Source of the DNA: Flavobacterium sp.
GTDB taxonomy: Bacteria; Bacteroidota; Bacteroidia; Flavobacteriales; Flavobacteriaceae
Direction of reading: 5' to 3'
DNA length: 64,000 nucleotides
Assembly: GCA_020403245.1 (NCBI GenBank)
Contig: JADBYA010000002.1
Span: 434,001 to 498,000, forward strand
Below, in pieces: positions 6,815 to 15,274 of the stretch (within the stretch, counting starts at the first letter, position 1; every line of letters starts with the position of its first letter). The notes below the pieces were generated by a model. That model did no database searches. It had not been told where the DNA came from and saw only the letters and a program-made list of their open reading frames with translations. The translations under genes were made by a program, and so were the position numbers.

Positions 6815-9800
6815 ATGAAAAAATTTATTTTAGCAGCTGCCCTATTTGTTTTTAGTTTTGTTGATGCTCAAAGTTCCTATCATGATACTCAAGGAAAGTT
6901 GGAAATTTCCAATTCTGGCTCTGCTACCTATACCTTACCTATTGCCTTGCCACCAAGTATATCAAGTGTTGGTCCAACCATTAATTTGGTTTATTCAAGT
7001 GGACAAAATAGCGGCATAGCAGGACAGGGCTGGAATATTAACAGCATTTCCTATATCAGTCGAGTTGCCACACGTATAGACATTGACGGTTTTAAAGACG
7101 GTGTTGATTTTGATACAAACGACAAATTAGCTCTTGACGGACAACGATTGTTAGTAAAATCGGGATCAACCTATTGGGCAGATGGTTCCTTATATGAAAC
7201 CGAGGTTCAGAGCAACAGCAAAATACAATTGATGGGAACTGGTGTAAACACCTATTTTATTGTTACTTCTCCCGATGGATCCCGCTCTTGGTATGGCAAT
7301 TATGGCGGAATGAATGCCACAGATTTATCGGCTTACTATATTGTTAGATTTGAAGATGCCGAAGGGAATTTTATTAAATACAATTACACTAAACCACTCG
7401 GTAAAACCTTATGTGTTGATACCATTCAGTTTAGTGCGAATATTATCAGTAATACCACACCATTAAATTATATAAAATTTAATTATACTACAGCTGCAAT
7501 GTCCGAAAACGCCTATTTTAAAGGAGTATTAGTTCAAAAAGCCGAATTGCTCTTTAATATAAAGGTATTTACCAATGGCAGTTTATTTAAAGAATATGCG
7601 CTTACTCACACTGCCGATGCACAGTTAGGATATCAACGAATTACTAAAATTCAAGAATTTAATGGTGCTGGCGAAGCGGCTAATCCTGTGCTTTTTGAGT
7701 ACACTCCTACAACTGATACAGTATCCGAAACTACCCATTTATATACCGATAGTTTTGCAGTTGACCAATCGCCACAATTAACAGGAGATTTTGATGGAGA
7801 TGGTAGGATGGATTTTATTCTGAACGGGAAAATGCACCTTAAAACATTCCTAGGCACACCAACTACTCCTGTAGCTCTGCCTACAATGTCGTCAAAAAGA
7901 ATAAGCGGTACAATTGTAAAAGACAATAAATTAAACCAATCCCAGACTATCATTGATGCTACTATGAACATTAACTCAATAGTATTTAAATACTTTGGAT
8001 ACAATCAAGCGACTAATACTGTTGTTCAGGAAAATACCAAAACTATTTCAATGGACAACTCTGCCCCATGTACAAACGCATGTGAGGGCTCTCCTTATGC
8101 TGATGCAAATCTTTGCAATGATCCTAAAAAAAAGACTGCTGTTAATTTTTATGAAGGAGATTTTAATGGAGATGGTATTACTGAAGTAATTGTTGTAAGA
8201 TATGATGAGTCTTATGAATATGCAATTAATCCGAGCTTTTGTTTAGGTTCTGATTTAGGAGAAGGTGAAGAAGATATCTGTTTATGTACGTTACTGAATC
8301 ATAACATCAGCAACAATTCGAGCGAAGTACTACTGGTAAACCTTGATACTGCTGCTTCTACCACTTTTGGAAGTGCCGGAGTTGCCCTTATTAGTGGTTT
8401 AGTTTTTTCTCGAAATTATCTCGATAAAACAATAGTAAGCGACTATAATGGTGATGGAAAATCAGATATTATGCTTATTAAAGGAGGTAATAAAACCTAT
8501 AAAATATATTCTTTTAATCAACTTCCTGTTTCACCTTGGGTGAGTGTGCAAGTCATTGGAGAAGGTGTTTTAGATAGTTATACATCATCAGAAAAACCTT
8601 TTTTAGTTGGTGACTATAATGGAGATGGAAAGCCAGATATTATGATTCCCGAAGTGGATGGTAGTTGCGTTCCAAGACCTTCATACCAATATTATTTAGA
8701 TGGATTTTGGGTAACAGTACCCGCAGTTGTTTGTCCTAATAGTAATGTATGGAATATATACTATGCTAACCCAAACCCAGCGGGTGGTGCTTTTTTTACA
8801 AAGATACCAACCCTAGTAACTGATTTTGTAAAGAAAAATGGAGATGACTATAATTCCTATTATGCGCTAGACATTAATAAAGACGGAAAAACAGATCTTG
8901 TAAAAATATCCATGGCATTATACAACCCGGGTGGTTTCTTTGACCCAACTGACGTTGACTCAAGATGGAGAATTTCAACTTATGTTAACAATATAGGCAA
9001 TAATACGGTTGGCGCAGCCAAGTTTATTAATAATTACAATTCACCCAATGACCATAATAGTGACGACAATAGTTGGCCGATACCCATAGTAGCGGATATA
9101 AAATACAAGGGTTTATCGAGCGATTTGTTGCTACTTCGCTATCATGGAAATAATAGTTTTTCCAAAAAAATCACCTACTTCAATTTTAATAAAAGTGTCA
9201 GCGATGGAAATTTATTAAATAAAGTAACGCAATCCAACGGAGCTATAGTTGATGAAATTTTTTATTCTCCAATGCAAAGTACCGATGCCAATTTTGGTTA
9301 TGGCACTGCTTCTGATTTTTATTCTTCCTCTAATTCTGTCAATTACCCTGCAGTAGAATTAAAGCAGGCACCGAGTTATAGATTAGTCAGCCAACTTAAA
9401 AACACCGCAATGGGTGTTACTAGATTTCAGCAGTTTCGATACAACGGCTACATCGTTCGAATGGATGGTATTGGAAGTATCGGATTTAAGAAGACTGCCC
9501 GAACGGCTTGGTATAACTCCGAAACAGATAAAAAAACGTGGGCAGTTACCGAAATTGACCCATTACTTCGTGGTGCCACTAAATTAACTTATACTTTACT
9601 GCCAAGTACTGCTAACTTTTCTTTCCCTACCAATCTATCTACTGGGTTAATGAATAAAACTGAAAATAGTTTTCCTACCCCTGCTACTGGTGTTTTTCCT
9701 TATACTATATTATTGCAAAATCAAAAATATACCGATTATGTTACGGGTATTGTGAATGAAACTATTTATAATACCTACGATTCGTATAATTTGCCAACAA

Positions 9801-12800
9801 GTGTTACCAAAAAAAATTATGTTGGCACCACGCTACAAGGCACTGTGCTAACAGAAACAGAATATGACACGCCAAGTTTTGGAACTGGCAGTAACTATTA
9901 TATAGGAAGACCCAAAAAGATAATTACCACAGCTACGGCTTATGGCAGTACCAAAAAATCTTCGCAAACCATTTCCTATCTTAATGGGAATGTTTCTCAA
10001 ATAGATAAAAATGTATATCAACCTAATGGCGTTACATTAGACCCTGTTACCATGGTTGAAAAGATGACCTATTTCCCCAATGGCTTATTAAAGGATAAAG
10101 AAATTAGTGCAATTGGAACTACAGCGGGCGTTAATGATGTAACACCAAGGAAAGTTTCCTATACCTACGATCCTACCAATAGGTTTGTAAGTACCACTAC
10201 TGATCCCGAATTATTAGTAAGCACTAATGTGAGTTTTCATCCGCTTTATGGCAGCGTTTTGGTAGCAAAAAATCCTTTTAACCAAACGATTACTAACGTT
10301 TATGACAATTGGGGGAAACAAACAAGTGTAACCGATAACACTTTGAATCTCGTTACCAAATATGCTTATACCAGAGTCAATAACATTTATACTACAACAG
10401 TAACCAAAACCACCACAGGGAATATTGGTGACGGAAGTAGTTCGATTGTGGATCAAGATGCCTTGGCAAGAGAAATAAGACAAGGAAGCAAAAACTTGAG
10501 CGGCACTTGGACTTATGTTGCTACCGAATACGATTCTTATGGGAGGAAATCTCGAACTAGTGAACCTTATATTGGGGGAAGTTCTGCTTCGCAATGGACG
10601 GTGTATCAATATGATGATTATAGTAGGCCAACTAGAACAACTTCATTTACAGGGAAAGTGGTCAATACTGCTTACAGCGGTTTGACTGTAACTGTTGCCG
10701 ATTCGGTAATGAGCAAATCCAAAACCATTGACTCCAATGGGCAAACTACCACCACAACCGACTCACCAGGAGGCACTATAAATTATACCTATGATGCCAA
10801 TGGCAACCTATTGGAATCTAATTTTGAAGGCATTAAAACGACCATTGCTTATGACAATTGGGGGAGAAAAACACAGTTAGCAGACTCGTATACTGGCACT
10901 TATCCCACCACTGGCATTTATACCTACACTTATAATGCTTATGGAGAAGTTAAAACCGAAGTTGCTCCAAAAGGAACAACTACCTATACCTATGATGGAT
11001 TGAGCGGAAGACTGCTCACTAAATCCATTCAAGGATTGACCACTGCCGATGCCACTAACATTGTAAGTACTTATAATTATAATGCTACCACCAAACTGTT
11101 GGATTCTATGACGGTTACCAATCCCAACGATGGAGGTAGTACTTTTGCTTATACTTATGACGCCCAAAGACGCTTGTTTAAAACGGTGGAAACGCAAACG
11201 TTACAACCTTCGGGAACAGCAGTATTTACCAAGCAATTGGCTTTTGACACTTTTAGCCGTGTGGATACCGAAACCAATACTGCCACTGCCTTTAGCAAAA
11301 CAAGTACTAAGGCCATCAAACACATTTATTCGTCTAATAACGGTGCTGAATTTCAAATTAAAGACAATACTACTTTGGCAAACTTATGGCAAGCCAATGC
11401 ATCTGATGCCAGAGGAAATATAACCACTGCCACTTTGGGTAATGGTATTGCGGTTACCAACACGTTTGACTCCTTTGGATATGCCTCACAATTTCAGCAC
11501 AAGCTGGGCACGGCAACCGTAATGAAACTGAATACTACGTTTGAACCCATTTTAGGAAATTTAAGTTCCCGATACAACAGCATGTTCGACCATCAGGAGA
11601 AGTTTACTTATGATGCCTTAGACCGACTTACTTCTTGGGATGGATTGGCTACCAATCTTCTAACACTACCGTTCAATACTACTACCGAGGGCTTTACTTT
11701 TAGTGGGACAAGCACTCAAGGTTCTGTTACCAATGTAACAGGTAAACTGAGAATAAACTTAAAAACTGTTTTGGTTAATGCTACCAAAAACCTCAACATT
11801 ACTGCCGTTCCGGGTGATAAATTACGCATTAGATGTGACATCTCAAGCTTAACGGTTTTAAATGGTACTATTGCAAGGTTACTCCTAGTTGAAACAGATG
11901 CAGAGGATGATTTTAATTTTATTGAATTTCCTTTTCTGACGGTTTCTAATGGAATAGTTGACTTGAATTATACGGTTAGCGATAATTTTCAAAGTACAAA
12001 ACTCAGTTTAAAATTTATTATTGAAGGAGGTTCCAATTGTACAACTTGTCCTGGTATCGGTATTGATGGAGGAACAACAACCCTCACCGCCAACGCTACT
12101 TTCTTTTTAGACAATTTAATAATTGATAAAATACCGGTTAACAGTCAAAGCTATGACAACAAAGGCCGGATTACCAATAACAATTTAGGCGATTATCAAT
12201 ATGATACCGCACGACCGTATCAAAACACTAGGATTGTTATGACGCCTTTTGCTTTGCAATATTATACGGGCAGACCACAGCAAGAAGCAACATACAATGC
12301 CTTTAAAGCACCTGTTAGGATTTTAGAGCAAGGAATAGACCTAATCAAATTTGGCTACAATGCTTTCGAACAGCGTTCTGCCATGTATTATGGCAACACT
12401 AGCGAAGACAAACTGAGCAAACCCTTCAGAAGATATTACAGTGCCGATGGCAGCATGGAGATTACCGCTACTTTTGCCACTGGTAACAACGCAACCCCAG
12501 TGGCTGTTGAATTACTGACCTATATAGGAGGAAGTGCTTACACTGCTCCAGTGGTTTTAAAAAGCAATGGCACCACACAAAATTATTTTTATTTGCACAG
12601 GGATTATCAAGGTACTATCTTAGCCATTACAAATGCGAGCGGTGCAGTAGTAGAAAAACGATTGTTCGACGCTTGGGGAGCTGTTTTAAAAGTGCAGGAT
12701 GGTGCAGGGAATAATTTAACCAAACTCACGTTCTTTGATAGGGGCTATACTGGACACGAACACTTGCAAAGTGTGGGGTTGATCAATATGAATGCGCGTT

Positions 12801-13966
12801 TGTACGACCCCATGTTGCATAGGTTTTTATCAGTAGATAACTATGTACAAGACCCCAGCAATACCCAAAACTACAACCGTTATGGCTATTGTGTAAACAA
12901 CCCCTTGAAATATACCGATATTACAGGGAATGTGTTTAATATTGCTACTTTAGTAGGATGCATACCCGTTATTGGGTCTATATTTGCGAGTTTGTTGATG
13001 CACCAGTCCATAGATTGGGGAAGAGTGGCGGTAGATGCAGTGGTTACAGCCATTAGCATAGCGGTAACAGCTGGTATTGGCGAAGCTGTTGCAGGTATTC
13101 AAAGCTTTTATACTCGAGCCGCGGTCTCGGCACTAGCCCACGGTGCTTTTCAAGGAGGATTGTCTGCGGCACAAGGTGGCAAGTTTTGGGCTGGTTTTGC
13201 GGCTGGGGCGTTGAGTAGTATTGCGGCGAGTTTTTGGAAGGGTGGCACTTCAAAAAGTTCCCATTGGGATACTAGTGATTTATCAAACGTTCATTTAGTT
13301 ACCGAAACAACCATTCATCATGGCATAGGTGCTGGCACAGGAGCCATTGGTACTTTGGTATTTAGTGCAATAGCTGGTGGCGCAGGTAGTGCCATTGGCG
13401 GTGGCAACTTTTGGCAGGGTGCTACTACTGGGCTTATTGTGGCTGGGTTTAATCATTTAATGCATGATGGGGATGAACCAGGTGATCCTCCAGGGAAGAA
13501 GAAAGGTGTTAATATGAGTAAATCAAATGTTGATGCAGTTAGAACTGCTAATGAATATTCATCTTATGGAGAAGCTTCTGTAGAATTTACAAAACAAGGT
13601 CTTCTTACTGTCAGACAAGCAATGCCATTAAGTAGCAAAATAGGAACATTTAAAACCTTTTCTAGTTACTTTAAATACATTAAAACTTCAGCAAGTGGTA
13701 TTGGACTATTTTCCAATGCAGCTACTGGCGCCAGTGTTTTACTCGATTATAATAGTTATTTACAAGGTGATATTTCAGGTGCTGTATTGACATATAACAC
13801 TGCAGGTAATGTTGCGACAACGGTGGCAAGTTTTTTTAATCCAATTGCAGGATTAGGTACTAGTATAGCTTTTAAAATAGGAGAGATTTGGGTGAATACA
13901 ATGGATCATTGGACAAACGTTGTTAATAATGCAAATAATTTAAATTGGCTTTATAATTCACGTTAA
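6815..13966 (+). CDS. Giant SpvB/FG-GAP/RHS-repeat surface protein with hydrophobic C-terminal tip
   Basis: This encodes 2383 residues. Order: signal peptide (1-19, ending FVDAQ); SpvB-like domain (YTLPIALPPSISSVGPTINL from about 38); FG-GAP/VCBS calcium-binding-like repeats (GDFDGDGRMD 322, GDFNGDGITE 448, DYNGDGKSDI 541, DYNGDGKPDI 598, DINKDGKTDL 685); YD repeats (for example YTYDANGNLLES about 1326); an inserted beta-sandwich-like segment (about 1617-1772, ending FFLDNLIIDK) resembling carbohydrate-binding modules; more YD repeats; the RHS core (GYTGHEHL to LYDPMLHRFLSVD and NRYGYCVNNPLKYTDITG, about 1975-2039); and a Gly/Ala-rich, hydrophobic tip to the end. RHS proteins form a hollow shell that encloses the tip, usually a toxin. 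The tip resembles no enzyme I know; membrane insertion is possible. A membrane protein gene follows with no gap. Confidence 0.95.
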   Translation: MKKFILAAALFVFSFVDAQSSYHDTQGKLEISNSGSATYTLPIALPPSISSVGPTINLVYSSGQNSGIAGQGWNINSISYISRVATRIDIDGFKDGVDFDTNDKLALDGQRLLVKSGSTYWADGSLYETEVQSNSKIQLMGTGVNTYFIVTSPDGSRSWYGNYGGMNATDLSAYYIVRFEDAEGNFIKYNYTKPLGKTLCVDTIQFSANIISNTTPLNYIKFNYTTAAMSENAYFKGVLVQKAELLFNIKVFTNGSLFKEYALTHTADAQLGYQRITKIQEFNGAGEAANPVLFEYTPTTDTVSETTHLYTDSFAVDQSPQLTGDFDGDGRMDFILNGKMHLKTFLGTPTTPVALPTMSSKRISGTIVKDNKLNQSQTIIDATMNINSIVFKYFGYNQATNTVVQENTKTISMDNSAPCTNACEGSPYADANLCNDPKKKTAVNFYEGDFNGDGITEVIVVRYDESYEYAINPSFCLGSDLGEGEEDICLCTLLNHNISNNSSEVLLVNLDTAASTTFGSAGVALISGLVFSRNYLDKTIVSDYNGDGKSDIMLIKGGNKTYKIYSFNQLPVSPWVSVQVIGEGVLDSYTSSEKPFLVGDYNGDGKPDIMIPEVDGSCVPRPSYQYYLDGFWVTVPAVVCPNSNVWNIYYANPNPAGGAFFTKIPTLVTDFVKKNGDDYNSYYALDINKDGKTDLVKISMALYNPGGFFDPTDVDSRWRISTYVNNIGNNTVGAAKFINNYNSPNDHNSDDNSWPIPIVADIKYKGLSSDLLLLRYHGNNSFSKKITYFNFNKSVSDGNLLNKVTQSNGAIVDEIFYSPMQSTDANFGYGTASDFYSSSNSVNYPAVELKQAPSYRLVSQLKNTAMGVTRFQQFRYNGYIVRMDGIGSIGFKKTARTAWYNSETDKKTWAVTEIDPLLRGATKLTYTLLPSTANFSFPTNLSTGLMNKTENSFPTPATGVFPYTILLQNQKYTDYVTGIVNETIYNTYDSYNLPTSVTKKNYVGTTLQGTVLTETEYDTPSFGTGSNYYIGRPKKIITTATAYGSTKKSSQTISYLNGNVSQIDKNVYQPNGVTLDPVTMVEKMTYFPNGLLKDKEISAIGTTAGVNDVTPRKVSYTYDPTNRFVSTTTDPELLVSTNVSFHPLYGSVLVAKNPFNQTITNVYDNWGKQTSVTDNTLNLVTKYAYTRVNNIYTTTVTKTTTGNIGDGSSSIVDQDALAREIRQGSKNLSGTWTYVATEYDSYGRKSRTSEPYIGGSSASQWTVYQYDDYSRPTRTTSFTGKVVNTAYSGLTVTVADSVMSKSKTIDSNGQTTTTTDSPGGTINYTYDANGNLLESNFEGIKTTIAYDNWGRKTQLADSYTGTYPTTGIYTYTYNAYGEVKTEVAPKGTTTYTYDGLSGRLLTKSIQGLTTADATNIVSTYNYNATTKLLDSMTVTNPNDGGSTFAYTYDAQRRLFKTVETQTLQPSGTAVFTKQLAFDTFSRVDTETNTATAFSKTSTKAIKHIYSSNNGAEFQIKDNTTLANLWQANASDARGNITTATLGNGIAVTNTFDSFGYASQFQHKLGTATVMKLNTTFEPILGNLSSRYNSMFDHQEKFTYDALDRLTSWDGLATNLLTLPFNTTTEGFTFSGTSTQGSVTNVTGKLRINLKTVLVNATKNLNITAVPGDKLRIRCDISSLTVLNGTIARLLLVETDAEDDFNFIEFPFLTVSNGIVDLNYTVSDNFQSTKLSLKFIIEGGSNCTTCPGIGIDGGTTTLTANATFFLDNLIIDKIPVNSQSYDNKGRITNNNLGDYQYDTARPYQNTRIVMTPFALQYYTGRPQQEATYNAFKAPVRILEQGIDLIKFGYNAFEQRSAMYYGNTSEDKLSKPFRRYYSADGSMEITATFATGNNATPVAVELLTYIGGSAYTAPVVLKSNGTTQNYFYLHRDYQGTILAITNASGAVVEKRLFDAWGAVLKVQDGAGNNLTKLTFFDRGYTGHEHLQSVGLINMNARLYDPMLHRFLSVDNYVQDPSNTQNYNRYGYCVNNPLKYTDITGNVFNIATLVGCIPVIGSIFASLLMHQSIDWGRVAVDAVVTAISIAVTAGIGEAVAGIQSFYTRAAVSALAHGAFQGGLSAAQGGKFWAGFAAGALSSIAASFWKGGTSKSSHWDTSDLSNVHLVTETTIHHGIGAGTGAIGTLVFSAIAGGAGSAIGGGNFWQGATTGLIVAGFNHLMHDGDEPGDPPGKKKGVNMSKSNVDAVRTANEYSSYGEASVEFTKQGLLTVRQAMPLSSKIGTFKTFSSYFKYIKTSASGIGLFSNAATGASVLLDYNSYLQGDISGAVLTYNTAGNVATTVASFFNPIAGLGTSIAFKIGEIWVNTMDHWTNVVNNANNLNWLYNSR

Positions 13967-13975
13967 TTGCGTTTT

Positions 13976-14485
13976 ATGAAAAAAAAAATATTAGAAATTA
14001 CAATTAAAAATCATTTAAATAATATTAAATGGGCATTTTTTTCAGCTCTAATTTATTATTCTATTGTTTTTATTGCTTTTAAAGATGATGTTTTTAGCAC
14101 TGAGAACGCTTTATTTATAATTGTTCATTTATGGGTAATTGTTCAATTTATTATAGTACTCTATATTCACATTACTTATTTTTTTGAAAACAAAGATTTT
14201 AAATTAAGAATTGAAAATGGATATATTTTTGATGTAATGAGTGACAAGAAAATTTATAATTCAGATATTAAAAAAATCACAATAAATAAGTCATATGCTT
14301 TAACAGCTGGAAGAGTGCCTTTTTTTCCTTTTCAGCATTACAAATATTGTGAAGTTATACTAAATGATGGAAAAAAAATTATACTTACTTCATTACTAAA
14401 ACGGAATATTGATGAGTTCTTAAAGGAAAATTTAAAAGGTGTATTATTTGAAAATAACTTTACCCCATTTTGTTTTTTCCTATAA
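13976..14485 (+). CDS. Small membrane protein, candidate immunity protein for the RHS tip
   Basis: This encodes 169 residues from ATG 13976, nine bases after the rhs stop. Two membrane segments (about residues 17-36 and 44-70) precede a soluble C-terminal domain of about 95 residues (ILNDGKKIILTSLLKRNIDE). It is markedly more AT-rich than the RHS body, as tip-immunity cassettes often are. An immunity protein in the inner membrane would suit a membrane-active tip. This is inferred from position; I recognise no family. TTG at 13967 is another possible start. Confidence 0.65.
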   Translation: MKKKILEITIKNHLNNIKWAFFSALIYYSIVFIAFKDDVFSTENALFIIVHLWVIVQFIIVLYIHITYFFENKDFKLRIENGYIFDVMSDKKIYNSDIKKITINKSYALTAGRVPFFPFQHYKYCEVILNDGKKIILTSLLKRNIDEFLKENLKGVLFENNFTPFCFFL

Positions 14486-14534
14486 AACCCCACGCTGGCG
14501 CAAGCGTCACGCTTATGCCAAATAGCTAAAGCAT

Positions 14535-14676
14535 CTTGCTCGTACCGACAAAGCGGAGAAAAAAATAGTTAAGAAACCAGCGGTGGTGTGGTAGAAAACG
14601 ACTGTTTGATACTGCGGTGAAGTTTTAAAAGTGTTGGGATAGAATAGAAATGATTATATTTGTGGGTACGAGCAAG
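14535..14676. repeat. 12-bp perfect inverted repeat around an RHS relic
   Basis: CTTGCTCGTACC at 14535-14546 is exactly complementary to GGTACGAGCAAG at 14665-14676. The 118 bases between them contain a decayed RHS core fragment. The gap 14486-14748 otherwise holds a CTGGCGCAAGC motif (14492-14502) whose complement recurs at 50770-50780, and a GCAACT/AGTTGC hairpin at about 14714-14732. Confidence 0.7.
14574..14643 (+). pseudogene. Decayed RHS core fragment
   Basis: This stretch aligns with 12634-12700 of the rhs gene (the codons for SGAVVEKRLFDAWGAVLKV). Shared strings include AGCGGTG, GTAGAAAA and AGTTTTAAAAGTG; one A is missing from the AAAAA run, which breaks the frame. It is a remnant of a former RHS core, consistent with past tip exchange or loss at this site. 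Confidence 0.7.
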
Positions 14677-14748
14677 TTGTTCGCACTTGCGTTAAAAATA
14701 AAATAATAATAACCAGCAACTCATACAAGTTGCATAAACCTAAAAAAA

Positions 14749-15201
14749 ATGAAAAAAATAGTAGTATTATTTGCAGTAGTCCTTTTGCTATCGTGTAACA
14801 AAGACGACGGAGATTCAACATTGCCGGTTACGTATCAAAACCTGATAGGAAAATGGAACTATAAATCAATTATTAGAACAAACGGAACAATAGTGCCCTA
14901 TAATAGAATTTGCACTACCACGGCAAATTGGATGGAAATATTTCCCGACACTAAAATTACCACCTATAATTATCATCCAAATTGTGTTGATGTATATAAT
15001 TATGGTTGCAATTATTTTACCATTTATTCAGAAACAAATACGCTTTATACGCCTGATGATGGGATTTTTAAAGAAAGTACTGTAAAAAATCTAACTGCAA
15101 CTGGCTTTACATTAGAGTTTAAGGAAACGGAAGATTTAAATTATTATGGTCAAAATGTTACGGATGCCAAAGCGTATATTTTTGAAAGACAGCAAAACTA
15201 A
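14749..15201 (+). CDS. Lipocalin-like lipoprotein
   Basis: This is a 150-residue lipoprotein: signal MKKIVVLFAVVLLLSC with the lipobox cysteine at 16, followed by an acidic linker (NKDDGDS). The body starts with LIGKWNYKSI, the hallmark of lipocalin-like lipoproteins common in Bacteroidota, and has a Cys-containing middle (NRICTTTANW, HPNCVDVYNYGCNYF) that could form disulfides. The function is unknown. It follows the RHS/immunity pair after a relic-bearing gap, so a second immunity or surface role is possible but unproven. Confidence 0.75.
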   Translation: MKKIVVLFAVVLLLSCNKDDGDSTLPVTYQNLIGKWNYKSIIRTNGTIVPYNRICTTTANWMEIFPDTKITTYNYHPNCVDVYNYGCNYFTIYSETNTLYTPDDGIFKESTVKNLTATGFTLEFKETEDLNYYGQNVTDAKAYIFERQQN

Positions 15202-15226
15202 CTTTAATTATAACCCAGACAAAAGA

Positions 15227-15258
15227 TTGGGTAGTTCGTTATAAAGGATTTATATTTG
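15227..15258 (+). promoter_or_regulatory. Promoter of the T9SS type B gene
   Basis: TTG at 15227-15229, a 21-base spacer and TATATTTG at 15251-15258 fit the Flavobacterium promoter pattern. The TTG start codon lies 16 bases further on. Confidence 0.6.
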
Positions 15259-15274
15259 CTGAAAGATTAAATTT

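Noticed and set aside
10214..11197. Antisense open frames inside the giant rhs gene
   Set aside because: They are shadows of the YD repeats, with Ser/Ile/Gly-rich repeats typical of antisense reading and no start context.
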